Origin: Chelativorans petroleitrophicus
GTDB taxonomy: Bacteria; Pseudomonadota; Alphaproteobacteria; Rhizobiales; Rhizobiaceae
DNA: 64,000 bases
NCBI RefSeq assembly: GCF_025398195.1
Contig: NZ_JAODNV010000004.1
Location: forward strand, 124,001 to 188,000
Direction: 5' to 3'
Below are positions 1 to 7,710 of the stretch, piece after piece. Every line of letters starts with the position of its first letter. Position 1 is the stretch's first letter. The notes under the pieces are model-generated. The model had not been told where the DNA came from. It saw only the letters and a list, made by a program, of their open reading frames with translations, and ran no database searches. Both the position numbers and the translations under genes were made by a program.

Positions 1-243
1 GGCGAGCCGGTGACTCTGACCGTCACCGAGTTTCTGATCTTGCATGCGCTGGCGCAGCGCCCCGGCGTGGTGAAAAGCCGTGACGCGCTGATGGATTCGG
101 CTTATGACGAACAGGTCTATGTCGACGACCGGACGATCGACAGCCACATCAAGCGGCTGCGCAAGAAGTTCAAGGCGGTCGACCCCGAGTTCGACATGAT
201 CGAGACCCTCTATGGAGTCGGCTATCGGTTCCGCGAGGTGTAG
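1..243 (+). CDS. chvI: Response regulator ChvI, C-terminal part
   Basis: This is the C-terminal winged-helix DNA-binding domain of an OmpR/PhoB-type response regulator. The frame is open from base 1, so the receiver domain lies upstream of the window. Visible signatures are the recognition-helix stretch [17 protein letters not shown] and the terminal beta-hairpin [12 protein letters not shown] two-component sensor kinase follows 12 bases after the stop. In rhizobia and Agrobacterium this pair is ChvI/ChvG (ExoS in Sinorhizobium), which controls envelope, acid-response and surface polysaccharide genes. Assignment rests on this C-terminus and the neighbours, since the phospho-acceptor domain is not visible. 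Confidence 0.88.
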   Translation, partial: GEPVTLTVTEFLILHALAQRPGVVKSRDALMDSAYDEQVYVDDRTIDSHIKRLRKKFKAVDPEFDMIETLYGVGYRFREV

Positions 244-255
244 CGAATTGGCTGA

Positions 256-2037
256 ATGGTCATAGAGGCACAAGAAAAGCGCATATCCTCGTTCCAGGGC
301 GGGTCCGCGCGAGCGGCCGGCGCTTCCCGGCTGCTCGGACGGTTGGCCGTTCCCGTCCGCCGCGTGCTCGGGCACTACATGTTCTCCAGCCTGACGCGGC
401 GCATCCTCATTCTAAACTTCGCCGCCATCAGCGTGCTCGTGATCGGCGTCCTCTATATCAACCAGTTCCGTGACGCGCTTATCGACGCGCAGATCGAGAG
501 TCTCAGGACGCAGGGGCAGATCATCGCGGGCGCCATCGCCGCCTCCGCGACGGTGGAGACCGACTCCATCATGATCGATCCGGAGAAGCTTCTGGAGCTG
601 CAGGCGGGCGAGAGCCTGCCGCCACGCACCGATCAGCTGGAAAGCCTGCGCTTTCCCATCAATCCCGAGATCGTCGCCCCGCTGCTCAGGCGCCTGATCA
701 CGCCCGGCAAGACGCGTGCGCGCATCTACGACCGCGACGCCAACCTGCTGCTCGACTCGCGCCATCTTTATTCGCGCGGGCAGGTGCTGCGATACGACCT
801 GCCGACCATCGGCGATGAGAAAGAGAGCTTTTTCGAACAGCTTAAGAAGCGCTTAACGGCGTTCTTCCAGAGCAGCGATTTGCCAATCGACAAGGAGCAG
901 CCGGGCGGCAGCGGCCTTGCCTACGAAGAAGTCATGACCGCCCTGAACGACGGCAGGACCGAGGTGGCGCGCCGGCGCAGTGAGCAGGGCGAGTACATCA
1001 TCTCCGTGGCCGTTCCCATCCAGCGTTTCCGCGCCGTTCTTGGTGCGCTGCAGCTTTCCACCCAAGGCGATATCGACCGCATCATCGCCGAGGAGCGGCT
1101 GGCGATCCTGCGCGTCTTCGGCGTTGCCGCGGCTGTCACGGCCGTTCTGTCGCTTCTGCTTGCCTCCACAATCGCAAATCCGCTGCGGCGGCTGGCGGCG
1201 GCGGCCATCCGCGTGCGCCGGGGCGTGCGCACGCGCGAGGAGATTCCCGACTTTTCGCACCGCCAGGACGAGATCGGCAATCTTTCCATCGCGCTGCGCG
1301 ACATGACCAAAGCGCTCTACGCGCGCATCGACGCCATCGAAAGCTTTGCCGCTGATGTCGCGCATGAGCTGAAAAATCCGCTCACCTCCCTGGGCAGCGC
1401 CGTGGAGACACTGCCGCTTGCGAAGGATCAGAAGTCGCGCGACCGGCTGATGGAGGTGATCCAGCACGACGTGCGCCGGCTAGACCGGCTGATTACCGAC
1501 ATTTCGGATGCCTCACGCCTCGATGCGGAGTTCGTGCGGGAAGACGCCGAGCCGGTCGATCTGAAGAAGCTCGTGGGCGACATCGTAGCCGCTGCGCGCG
1601 ACCTGGGCAGCAGAAAGAAGGTCAATATCGAGTTTGTTACTGAGGGCAAGCCAGACCAGAACTTCATCGTTCAGGGCCATGACCTGAGGCTTGGTCAGGT
1701 CCTCACCAACCTGATCGAGAATGCACGTTCCTTCGTGCCGGAAGGGGAGGGGCACATAAAACTGACGCTGTCGCGGTCCGGCCTCCGCATTCTGCTCACC
1801 GTGGACGATAACGGCCCCGGCATCCGCGCTGACGATATCGAGCGGATCTTCGAACGGTTCTATACGGACCGGCCTGCTGGCGAAGCGTTCGGCCAGAACT
1901 CCGGGCTGGGCCTGTCGATCAGCCGGCAGATCGTCGAGGCCCATGGCGGTACGCTGACGGCGGAGAACATTCCCGGCACCAAGCCCGGCGAGGTGCGGGG
2001 CGCTCGCTTCGTCATCTCGCTCCCGGCGGAAGGATGA
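256..2037 (+). CDS. chvG: Sensor histidine kinase ChvG
   Basis: A 593-residue membrane sensor kinase, the partner of ChvI. About 48 cytoplasmic residues precede a first membrane segment (about 50-68). A periplasmic sensor region runs to about 283, followed by a second membrane segment (about 284-306) and a HAMP linker. The HisKA dimerisation domain carries the phospho-acceptor in VAHELKNPLTSL (His370). The ATPase domain shows the G1 box DDNGPGI and a G2-like box SGLGLSI. The length and long sensor region fit the ChvG/ExoS family. The stop is followed after six bases by hprK in the same frame, so the two are very probably co-transcribed. The ATG at 256 is the first start after the chvI stop. 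Confidence 0.93.
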   Translation: MVIEAQEKRISSFQGGSARAAGASRLLGRLAVPVRRVLGHYMFSSLTRRILILNFAAISVLVIGVLYINQFRDALIDAQIESLRTQGQIIAGAIAASATVETDSIMIDPEKLLELQAGESLPPRTDQLESLRFPINPEIVAPLLRRLITPGKTRARIYDRDANLLLDSRHLYSRGQVLRYDLPTIGDEKESFFEQLKKRLTAFFQSSDLPIDKEQPGGSGLAYEEVMTALNDGRTEVARRRSEQGEYIISVAVPIQRFRAVLGALQLSTQGDIDRIIAEERLAILRVFGVAAAVTAVLSLLLASTIANPLRRLAAAAIRVRRGVRTREEIPDFSHRQDEIGNLSIALRDMTKALYARIDAIESFAADVAHELKNPLTSLGSAVETLPLAKDQKSRDRLMEVIQHDVRRLDRLITDISDASRLDAEFVREDAEPVDLKKLVGDIVAAARDLGSRKKVNIEFVTEGKPDQNFIVQGHDLRLGQVLTNLIENARSFVPEGEGHIKLTLSRSGLRILLTVDDNGPGIRADDIERIFERFYTDRPAGEAFGQNSGLGLSISRQIVEAHGGTLTAENIPGTKPGEVRGARFVISLPAEG

Positions 2038-2043
2038 TGGTCC

Positions 2044-2496
2044 TTGCCAGCCAATCATCACGGCAGCCTCGTCATTCTGGGCGACCGCGGCGTTCTGATT
2101 ACCGGTGATCCGGGCTCCGGCAAGACGAGGCTCGCGCTGGGGCTGCTCACCCACGCTGCCGCCGTGGGGCGCTTTGCACGTCTGGTTTCGGACGATCAAG
2201 TTTTCCTGAAAGCCGCCAACGGGCGCCTGATCGGGGAGGCCCCCTCCGGTATTGAGGGTCTCGCGGAAGCGCGCGGTTTCGGGCCCGCGGCCATCCCGTA
2301 TGAAAGGCGGGCGGTGGTCGATCTCTTGGTGCGGCTGGTGCCGACGGAGGTCGCACCCCGCTTCCGCGAGGATGAGACGGTGAATCTGGAGGGGGTGGAA
2401 CTGCCCTGCCTGCGCCTTGCGGAACGGGATACCGAAAGCGCCCTCTTTGCCGTTGCCGCATGGCTTGCATTTCCGCCTTTTGAAGGCGCGTCCTAA
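2044..2496 (+). CDS. hprK: Short HPr kinase/phosphorylase
   Basis: A 150-residue HPr kinase/phosphorylase consisting only of the catalytic domain. It shows the P-loop GDPGSGKT (21-28) and the later signature loop EARGFGP that corresponds to the ExRGxG element of HprK. Firmicute HprK is about 310 residues with an extra N-terminal domain; the short form is typical of alphaproteobacteria. No in-frame ATG is available after the chvG stop, so the start is the TTG at 2044. It should phosphorylate a serine on the HPr encoded just downstream, which retains that serine. In Sinorhizobium this system tunes carbon source preference. Confidence 0.88.
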   Translation: MPANHHGSLVILGDRGVLITGDPGSGKTRLALGLLTHAAAVGRFARLVSDDQVFLKAANGRLIGEAPSGIEGLAEARGFGPAAIPYERRAVVDLLVRLVPTEVAPRFREDETVNLEGVELPCLRLAERDTESALFAVAAWLAFPPFEGAS

Positions 2497-2556
2497 GCGG
2501 AATCGTGAAAATCGACCTGGTGATGGCAGTTTTGGGGCTTGCCAACCGGTCCCCCG

Positions 2557-2584
2557 TTGACAAGATAGCGCTCCTGATTAATTC
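2557..2584 (+). promoter_or_regulatory. Candidate promoter for EIIA-HPr
   Basis: A TTGACA hexamer (2557-2562) is followed after 16 bases by TAATTC (2579-2584). It lies in the 245-base gap between hprK and the EIIA gene, the only sizeable gap in this cluster. The -10 match is weak, so this is a tentative call. Confidence 0.3.
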
Positions 2585-2741
2585 GGCTGCCGGGTGGTCG
2601 GGAATGAATGGCGGGCATTCGTTTCTCGCACCGCCGGGCCGTTGAACTGGAGAGTTCCTTGACAGTCTCCAAGTATGAAAGCGGAAGCCTGCGGCCAGCG
2701 CCCTTCGGTGCCGCACCGGCACGCTGCCGCGGGGTCTTGCG

Positions 2742-3143
2742 ATGATCGGAATCGTCCTTGTCACGCACGGGCGGCTTGCGGAGGAGTTCCGCCACGCTGT
2801 GGAACATGTCGTAGGTCCGCAGAGTCAGCTTGAGACGGTGTCCATCGGTGCTGAGGACGACATGGAGCAGCGCCGCCTCGACATTGTCGAGGCTGTCGCC
2901 CGCGCCGACAGTGGCTCCGGCGTCATCATCCTGACGGACATGTTCGGCGGAACGCCCTCCAATCTCGCCATTTCGGTCATGAACCCGGGGCGGGTGGAGG
3001 TGATCGCGGGTATGAATCTGCCCATGCTCATCAAGCTGTCCAGCGTGCGCGCCGAGGACGACATGGCCCTTGCCCTCACCGAGGCGCAGACGGCGGGCCG
3101 CAAATACATCAATGTAGCCAGCCAGGTGCTCAACGACAAATGA
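2742..3143 (+). CDS. manX: PTS mannose-type EIIA protein
   Basis: A 133-residue stand-alone EIIA domain of the mannose PTS family (EIIA-Man fold). The N-terminal strand MIGIVLVTHG carries the phosphorylatable His9. LTDMFGGTPSN is the other conserved element of the family. No EIIB, EIIC or EIID gene is nearby, so it is inferred to act as a phosphate-accepting regulator rather than a sugar transporter, as described for alphaproteobacterial PTS branches. Its stop overlaps the start of the HPr gene (ATGA at 3140-3143), indicating translational coupling. Confidence 0.93.
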   Translation: MIGIVLVTHGRLAEEFRHAVEHVVGPQSQLETVSIGAEDDMEQRRLDIVEAVARADSGSGVIILTDMFGGTPSNLAISVMNPGRVEVIAGMNLPMLIKLSSVRAEDDMALALTEAQTAGRKYINVASQVLNDK

Positions 3144-3445
3144 GCGCCGCATCCTCGAAATCCGCCGGCGAGGACACGATTGTCCGGGAGTTCCAGATCG
3201 TAAACCAGCGCGGCCTGCATGCCCGCGCATCGGCGAAGTTCGTGCAGCTCGTTTGCAGCTATGACGCGCACGTGACGGTCGAACGGGACGGCATCTCCGT
3301 TGGGGGCGGTTCGATCATGGGCCTCATGATGCTGGCGGCGAGCCCCGGCTGCTCCATCCGCGTAACCGCGCGCGGTCCCGAAGCGAAAGAGGTTATGGCC
3401 GCGCTCGAGGTGCTGATTTCCGGGCGTTTCGGCGAGGAATGCTAA
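3140..3445 (+). CDS. ptsH: Phosphocarrier protein HPr
   Basis: A 101-residue HPr. The active-site histidine lies in NQRGLHARASAKF (His27), and the regulatory serine in GGSIMGLMML (Ser58, equivalent to Ser46 of the classical protein). Having both sites fits the presence of HprK two genes upstream. About 15 residues precede the usual HPr start, so a slightly later start cannot be excluded, but the ATGA overlap with the EIIA gene favours 3140. It relays phosphate from EI (not in the window) to the EIIA. Confidence 0.93.
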   Translation: MSAASSKSAGEDTIVREFQIVNQRGLHARASAKFVQLVCSYDAHVTVERDGISVGGGSIMGLMMLAASPGCSIRVTARGPEAKEVMAALEVLISGRFGEEC

Positions 3446-3477
3446 GCCGGCGGATCGCCGCCTACCTCGTATATACG

Positions 3478-3497
3478 GATAAGGATTTCTTTATATC
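3478..3497 (+). promoter_or_regulatory. Possible SahR-type operator before ahcY
   Basis: An imperfect palindrome, GATAAGGATTTCTTTATATC, lies about 95 bases before ahcY in an otherwise unremarkable 145-base gap. From memory it resembles the AT-rich palindrome (core ATAAAGATATCTTTAT) reported for the ArsR-family regulator SahR of S-adenosylhomocysteine metabolism. That comparison is recalled, not computed. Confidence 0.4.
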
Positions 3498-3590
3498 ATT
3501 GTCGGATCAGCTGCCATCTGATAGGCAGGAGCCAAGAACGCGCCTGTTTCCGGTGCCCGGTCCAAAACTATTGGGAGCTTCAGTCCAGCC

Positions 3591-4988
3591 ATGGCCGCCG
3601 ATGATTTCGTCGTAGCCGACATGTCCCTTGCCGCGTGGGGCCGCAAGGAGATCGAGATCGCCGAAACCGAGATGCCCGGCCTAATGGCCTGCCGCGAGGA
3701 GTTCGGCGAAAAGAAGCCTCTCAAGGGAGCGCGCATCTCCGGCTCCTTGCACATGACCATCCAGACGGCTGTGCTCATCGAGACGCTGAAGACGCTCGGA
3801 GCGGAGGTCCGCTGGGCGTCCTGCAACATCTTCTCCACCCAGGACCACGCCGCCGCGGCGATCGCCGAGACGGGCACCCCGGTTTTCGCCGTCAAGGGCG
3901 AGACGCTGGAGGAATACTGGTCCTACACCGACCGCATCTTCCAGTGGCCGGATGGCGAGCCCTCCAACATGATCCTCGACGACGGGGGCGACGCCACCAT
4001 GTATATCCTGCTTGGCGCGCGCGCCGAGGCGGGCGAGGACGTGCTGTCCGATCCCGGCAGCGAGGAGGAGGAGATTCTTTTCGCCCAGATCAGAAAGCGG
4101 ATGGCAGAGACGCCCGGCTTTTTCACGCGCCAGCGCGCGGCCATTCGCGGCGTGACCGAGGAGACGACCACTGGCGTCAACCGGCTTTACCAGCTTCAGA
4201 AGAAGGGTCTTCTGCCCTTCCCAGCCATCAATGTGAACGACTCTGTCACCAAGTCAAAATTCGACAACAAGTACGGCTGCAAGGAATCCCTCGTGGACGG
4301 CATTCGCCGCGCCACGGATGTGATGATGGCCGGCAAGGTGGCCGTGGTCTGCGGCTATGGCGATGTAGGCAAAGGATCGGCTCAGTCGCTCGCGGGCGCC
4401 GGAGCCCGGGTGAAGGTCACGGAAGCCGATCCGATCTGCGCCCTGCAGGCAGCCATGGACGGGTTCGAGGTCGTCACGCTGGACGAGGCCGCGCCCACCG
4501 CCGACATCGTGATCACCGCCACGGGCAACCGGGACGTGGTCACGCTCGATCACATGCGCAAGATGAAGGATATGGCCATCCTGGGGAACATCGGCCATTT
4601 CGACAATGAGATTCAGGTTTCGGCCCTGCGCAACTTCAAATGGACTAACATCAAGCCCCAGGTGGACATGATCCACTTCCCTGACGGAAAGCGCATCATC
4701 CTTCTGTCGGAGGGCAGGCTGCTCAATCTCGGCAATGCCACGGGCCACCCGAGCTTCGTAATGTCCGCGTCATTTACCAATCAGGTGCTGGCACAGATGG
4801 AGTTGTGGACCCGGGGCGCGCAGTACGAGAACAGGGTCTATGTGCTGCCCAAGCACCTGGACGAGAAGGTGGCGCGGCTGCATCTAGGCAAGCTCGGCGC
4901 CAAGCTGACGGAGCTTTCGCCCGAACAGGCCGCCTATATCGGCGTCAGCCCGGAAGGCCCCTTCAAGCCCGACCACTACCGCTACTAG
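3591..4988 (+). CDS. ahcY: Adenosylhomocysteinase
   Basis: A 465-residue S-adenosyl-L-homocysteine hydrolase, which converts SAH to homocysteine and adenosine in the methyl cycle. The N-terminus [18 protein letters not shown] matches the family start. The substrate region includes [11 protein letters not shown]. The NAD-binding Rossmann loop is GYGDVGKG (255-262), and the protein ends with the family-typical KPDHYRY. Full length. It is preceded by a possible SahR operator and followed by a strong terminator at 5019-5052, so it can be expressed apart from divL. Confidence 0.98.
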   Translation: MAADDFVVADMSLAAWGRKEIEIAETEMPGLMACREEFGEKKPLKGARISGSLHMTIQTAVLIETLKTLGAEVRWASCNIFSTQDHAAAAIAETGTPVFAVKGETLEEYWSYTDRIFQWPDGEPSNMILDDGGDATMYILLGARAEAGEDVLSDPGSEEEEILFAQIRKRMAETPGFFTRQRAAIRGVTEETTTGVNRLYQLQKKGLLPFPAINVNDSVTKSKFDNKYGCKESLVDGIRRATDVMMAGKVAVVCGYGDVGKGSAQSLAGAGARVKVTEADPICALQAAMDGFEVVTLDEAAPTADIVITATGNRDVVTLDHMRKMKDMAILGNIGHFDNEIQVSALRNFKWTNIKPQVDMIHFPDGKRIILLSEGRLLNLGNATGHPSFVMSASFTNQVLAQMELWTRGAQYENRVYVLPKHLDEKVARLHLGKLGAKLTELSPEQAAYIGVSPEGPFKPDHYRY

Positions 4989-5018
4989 CTTTCATCATTG
5001 CGCATTCAGAAGGTTGTC

Positions 5019-5052
5019 TCCCGGTGCCGGACATCGGCACCGGGACACTTTT
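5019..5052 (+). terminator. Rho-independent terminator of ahcY
   Basis: A perfect 11-bp stem (5019-5029 with 5035-5045) has a 5-base loop and is followed by CACTTTT. It lies 30 bases after the ahcY stop, which also argues against the long TTG-initiated N-terminal extension of the next gene. Confidence 0.8.
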
Positions 5053-5075
5053 GCCGCCGCTTTCATCTTCACGTC

Positions 5076-5106
5076 GATTCACTCAAGGGTTACAGTGCGC
5101 TGATTC
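5076..5106 (+). promoter_or_regulatory. Two GANTC (CcrM) sites upstream of divL
   Basis: GATTC occurs at 5076-5080 and 5102-5106, both in the 120-base space between the ahcY terminator and the divL start. GANTC is the target of the cell-cycle methyltransferase CcrM in alphaproteobacteria. Two sites in a short promoter region of a cell-cycle gene suggest methylation-sensitive transcription. Confidence 0.45.
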
Positions 5107-5174
5107 GAGGGGCACCGTCGACCGGCGGTGCGGATCGGGCGGTCTTGATATCGTGCGGCGGAGAGGAACAAGGC

Positions 5175-7709
5175 ATGCCGGGGCACGACCCGCTTTGCGG
5201 CGAGGCTGCGGGGCAGCGGCCCCATAGGAATGAAAATGGCCGGGGGGCGGCCCGTTTTGCTGTGTTGCTGCCAGTCCTTGCCTGTTCATGGCTTGCGGCA
5301 AGGATTGCCGCGGCTGCCGAAACGAATGGTGCGGCGGCCGCGACGGAGACCATTTCCTTCAAGACGATCGAAGTCATCCAGCTTTCCATTTTCGCCGGCG
5401 TCATGGGCGCGGCGCTGCTTTCGGCCATCTGGCTCATCCGCGAACGCGGCCGTACTGCGGCGCAGAACGAGGAGCTGAAAGCCCGCGTCGCGGAGCTTTC
5501 GGGCGCGCTGTCGCGCACCGAGGCGCTGCTCAACCTGAAAGACCAACGCCTCCTCGTGTGGTCCGGAAGCGGCCGGCCCGCCCTGCTTGGCGAATTGCCG
5601 GATGACAGCGGCGCTCCGCGGGAGCGCAGCACATTCCTTGCCTTCGGCCGCTGGCTGATGCCCAAATCCGCCGCGGCGCTCGACAAGGCGGCGGCGGCGC
5701 TGCGCGACACGGGCGCTGGCTTCGACCTGGTGGTGGAAACGCAGAAGGGCATTCTGCTTGAAGTGCAGGGCCGCAAGTCTGCGCTTCATTCGGTGATCCG
5801 TTTCGTTTCGCTGACGGCGGCGCAGACCGAGCACGCTCGGCTGAAGCTGGAGCACGAGCGGATTGTTGCCGACTATCAGGGCATCCTTGGCCTCATCAAC
5901 GCGCTCGACATGCCGTTCTGGCTGCGCGACGAACGGGGCCAGCTGAAATGGGTCAACGCGGCCTACGCGCGCGCGGTGGAGGCTGAAAGCGCCGAGGCCG
6001 CCACACGCGAAAGCCGCGAGTTCCTGCCGACGGCTGCCCGCGCCGCGCTGCAGCGGCATCATCTCAACGAGCCGGTCTTCCGCGATGCCTTTTCCACGGT
6101 CGTGGAGGGTGACCGCCGTGTCTTCGCCATTACCAACTACGCGGAGGCAAACCGCAGCGCCGGCATTGCCGTCGACAGGAGTGAGATCGAGGCGCTGCGG
6201 CGGGAATATGAAAGTACACTGCGCAGCCACTCCGATACGCTGGACCAGCTCACCACGGCCGTCGCCATCTTCGACGCCGACCAGAAGCTCAAATTCTACA
6301 ATCAGGCCTTTCAGAAGCTCTGGGGCCTCGATCCCGCCTTCCTGGAGAGCGGGCCAGAGAACGCGCTTCTTCTCGATCGCCTGCGCAGCGAGAACAAGCT
6401 TGCCGAGCAGCCGGAATGGCGCCGCTGGAAGGAGCAGCTCCTTTCCGCCTACCGCTCGGTCGAGGCGCAGGAGCACTGGTGGCACCTGCCCGACGGGCGC
6501 ACGATCCGTGTCGTCGCAAGCCCGCAGGCCAAGGGCGGCGTGACCTGGGTTTTCGAGAATCTGACCGAGAAGATCGATCTCGAAAGCCGCTACAACGCCA
6601 TCGTGCGCGTTCAGAGCGAAACGCTCGACAATCTGGCCGAAGGCGTGGCCGTCTTCGGCCCGGATGGCCGGCTGCGACTGTCGAACCCTGCTTTCCGGAC
6701 GCTCTGGAACATCCCTGAAAAGCTGATCGGAAATGGCGATACGCATATTTCCGAGCTCAAGGCCGTTTGCGATGCAGTGGCGAAGGACAGCACCTGGGGC
6801 GATTTCGTCGCTGCGGTAACGGGCTTTGACGACGAGCGGCGCGACCGGCACGGCCGTACGGAGCTCGTTGACGGCAAGATTCTCAACTACGCCGTCGTCA
6901 ACCTGCCCAACGGGCAGGTGATGCTGACCTTCGTGGATGTAACCGACAGCGTGAATGTCGAGCGTGCGCTGAAGGAGCGGAACGAGGCGCTGGAGAAGGC
7001 GGACAAGCTGAAGAACGATTTCGTTCAGCACGTTTCCTACGAGCTGCGCTCGCCGCTCACCAACATCATCGGCTTCACCGAACTGCTAGCTCTGGAAACG
7101 ACCGGACCTCTGACGCAGCGCCAACGCGAATATGTCGATCATATCGGCTCGTCTTCATCACTGCTTCTGACGGTCGTGAACGATATCCTGGACCTTGCTA
7201 CGGTGGACGCCGGGATCATGGAGCTGGAAATCGGCGAGGTGCAGGTCCGCCCGATCATCAACGCCGCCGCCCAGCTGGTTGCCGACAGGCTGCGCGAGCA
7301 TCAGATCACCCTCAGCATCGAGACGGACGAGGCGCCGGAAAGCTTCCACGCGGACGAAAACCGCGTGCGCCAGATTCTCTACAATCTCTTGAGCAACGCG
7401 GCGAACTACGCTCCAGAAGGCGGCCGGATCACGCTTTCGGCCAGGCTCAATGGCGAGGCGGTGGAGTTCCGCGTTCATGACAACGGCCCGGGAATTGCGC
7501 CTGACGTGCTCGCCTCGGTGTTCAAGCGCTTCGAGCCGCGAAGCCAGGGCGGGCGCCGGCGCGGGGCGGGCCTCGGCCTTTCCATCGTCAAGAGCTTCGT
7601 CGAGCTGCACGGCGGCACGGTGGAGATCGACACCGGGCCGGACAAGGGCACCGCCGTGGTCTGCCGGTTTCCGCTTGAGCCCCGGGCTGTGCGTGCCGCG
7701 GCGGAGTAG
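5175..7709 (+). CDS. divL: DivL-type tyrosine kinase-like regulator
   Basis: An 844-residue PAS-containing histidine-kinase homologue. Two hydrophobic segments (about 28-46 and 66-88) anchor it. Three PAS-like units begin near 229, 353 and 480. The dimerisation helix reads FVQHVSYELRSPLTNI: the usual phospho-acceptor His is replaced by Tyr622, the hallmark of Caulobacter DivL. The ATPase domain keeps the DNGPGI and GAGLGLSI boxes. DivL controls CckA and hence CtrA phosphorylation during cell division. The ATG at 5175 has GGAGAGGAAC upstream. The alternative TTG at 4998 would place the ahcY terminator inside the gene and is rejected. DivL is also found next to ahcY in relatives, from memory. 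Confidence 0.9.
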   Translation: MPGHDPLCGEAAGQRPHRNENGRGAARFAVLLPVLACSWLAARIAAAAETNGAAAATETISFKTIEVIQLSIFAGVMGAALLSAIWLIRERGRTAAQNEELKARVAELSGALSRTEALLNLKDQRLLVWSGSGRPALLGELPDDSGAPRERSTFLAFGRWLMPKSAAALDKAAAALRDTGAGFDLVVETQKGILLEVQGRKSALHSVIRFVSLTAAQTEHARLKLEHERIVADYQGILGLINALDMPFWLRDERGQLKWVNAAYARAVEAESAEAATRESREFLPTAARAALQRHHLNEPVFRDAFSTVVEGDRRVFAITNYAEANRSAGIAVDRSEIEALRREYESTLRSHSDTLDQLTTAVAIFDADQKLKFYNQAFQKLWGLDPAFLESGPENALLLDRLRSENKLAEQPEWRRWKEQLLSAYRSVEAQEHWWHLPDGRTIRVVASPQAKGGVTWVFENLTEKIDLESRYNAIVRVQSETLDNLAEGVAVFGPDGRLRLSNPAFRTLWNIPEKLIGNGDTHISELKAVCDAVAKDSTWGDFVAAVTGFDDERRDRHGRTELVDGKILNYAVVNLPNGQVMLTFVDVTDSVNVERALKERNEALEKADKLKNDFVQHVSYELRSPLTNIIGFTELLALETTGPLTQRQREYVDHIGSSSSLLLTVVNDILDLATVDAGIMELEIGEVQVRPIINAAAQLVADRLREHQITLSIETDEAPESFHADENRVRQILYNLLSNAANYAPEGGRITLSARLNGEAVEFRVHDNGPGIAPDVLASVFKRFEPRSQGGRRRGAGLGLSIVKSFVELHGGTVEIDTGPDKGTAVVCRFPLEPRAVRAAAE

Positions 7710-7710
7710 G

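Noticed and set aside
4998-5174. TTG-initiated N-terminal extension of divL
   Set aside because: It would place the ahcY terminator inside the coding region, while the ATG at 5175 has a good ribosome site.
5286-7031. A 581-residue minus-strand frame antisense to divL
   Set aside because: No family features, and it is fully covered by the well-supported divL in the opposite strand.
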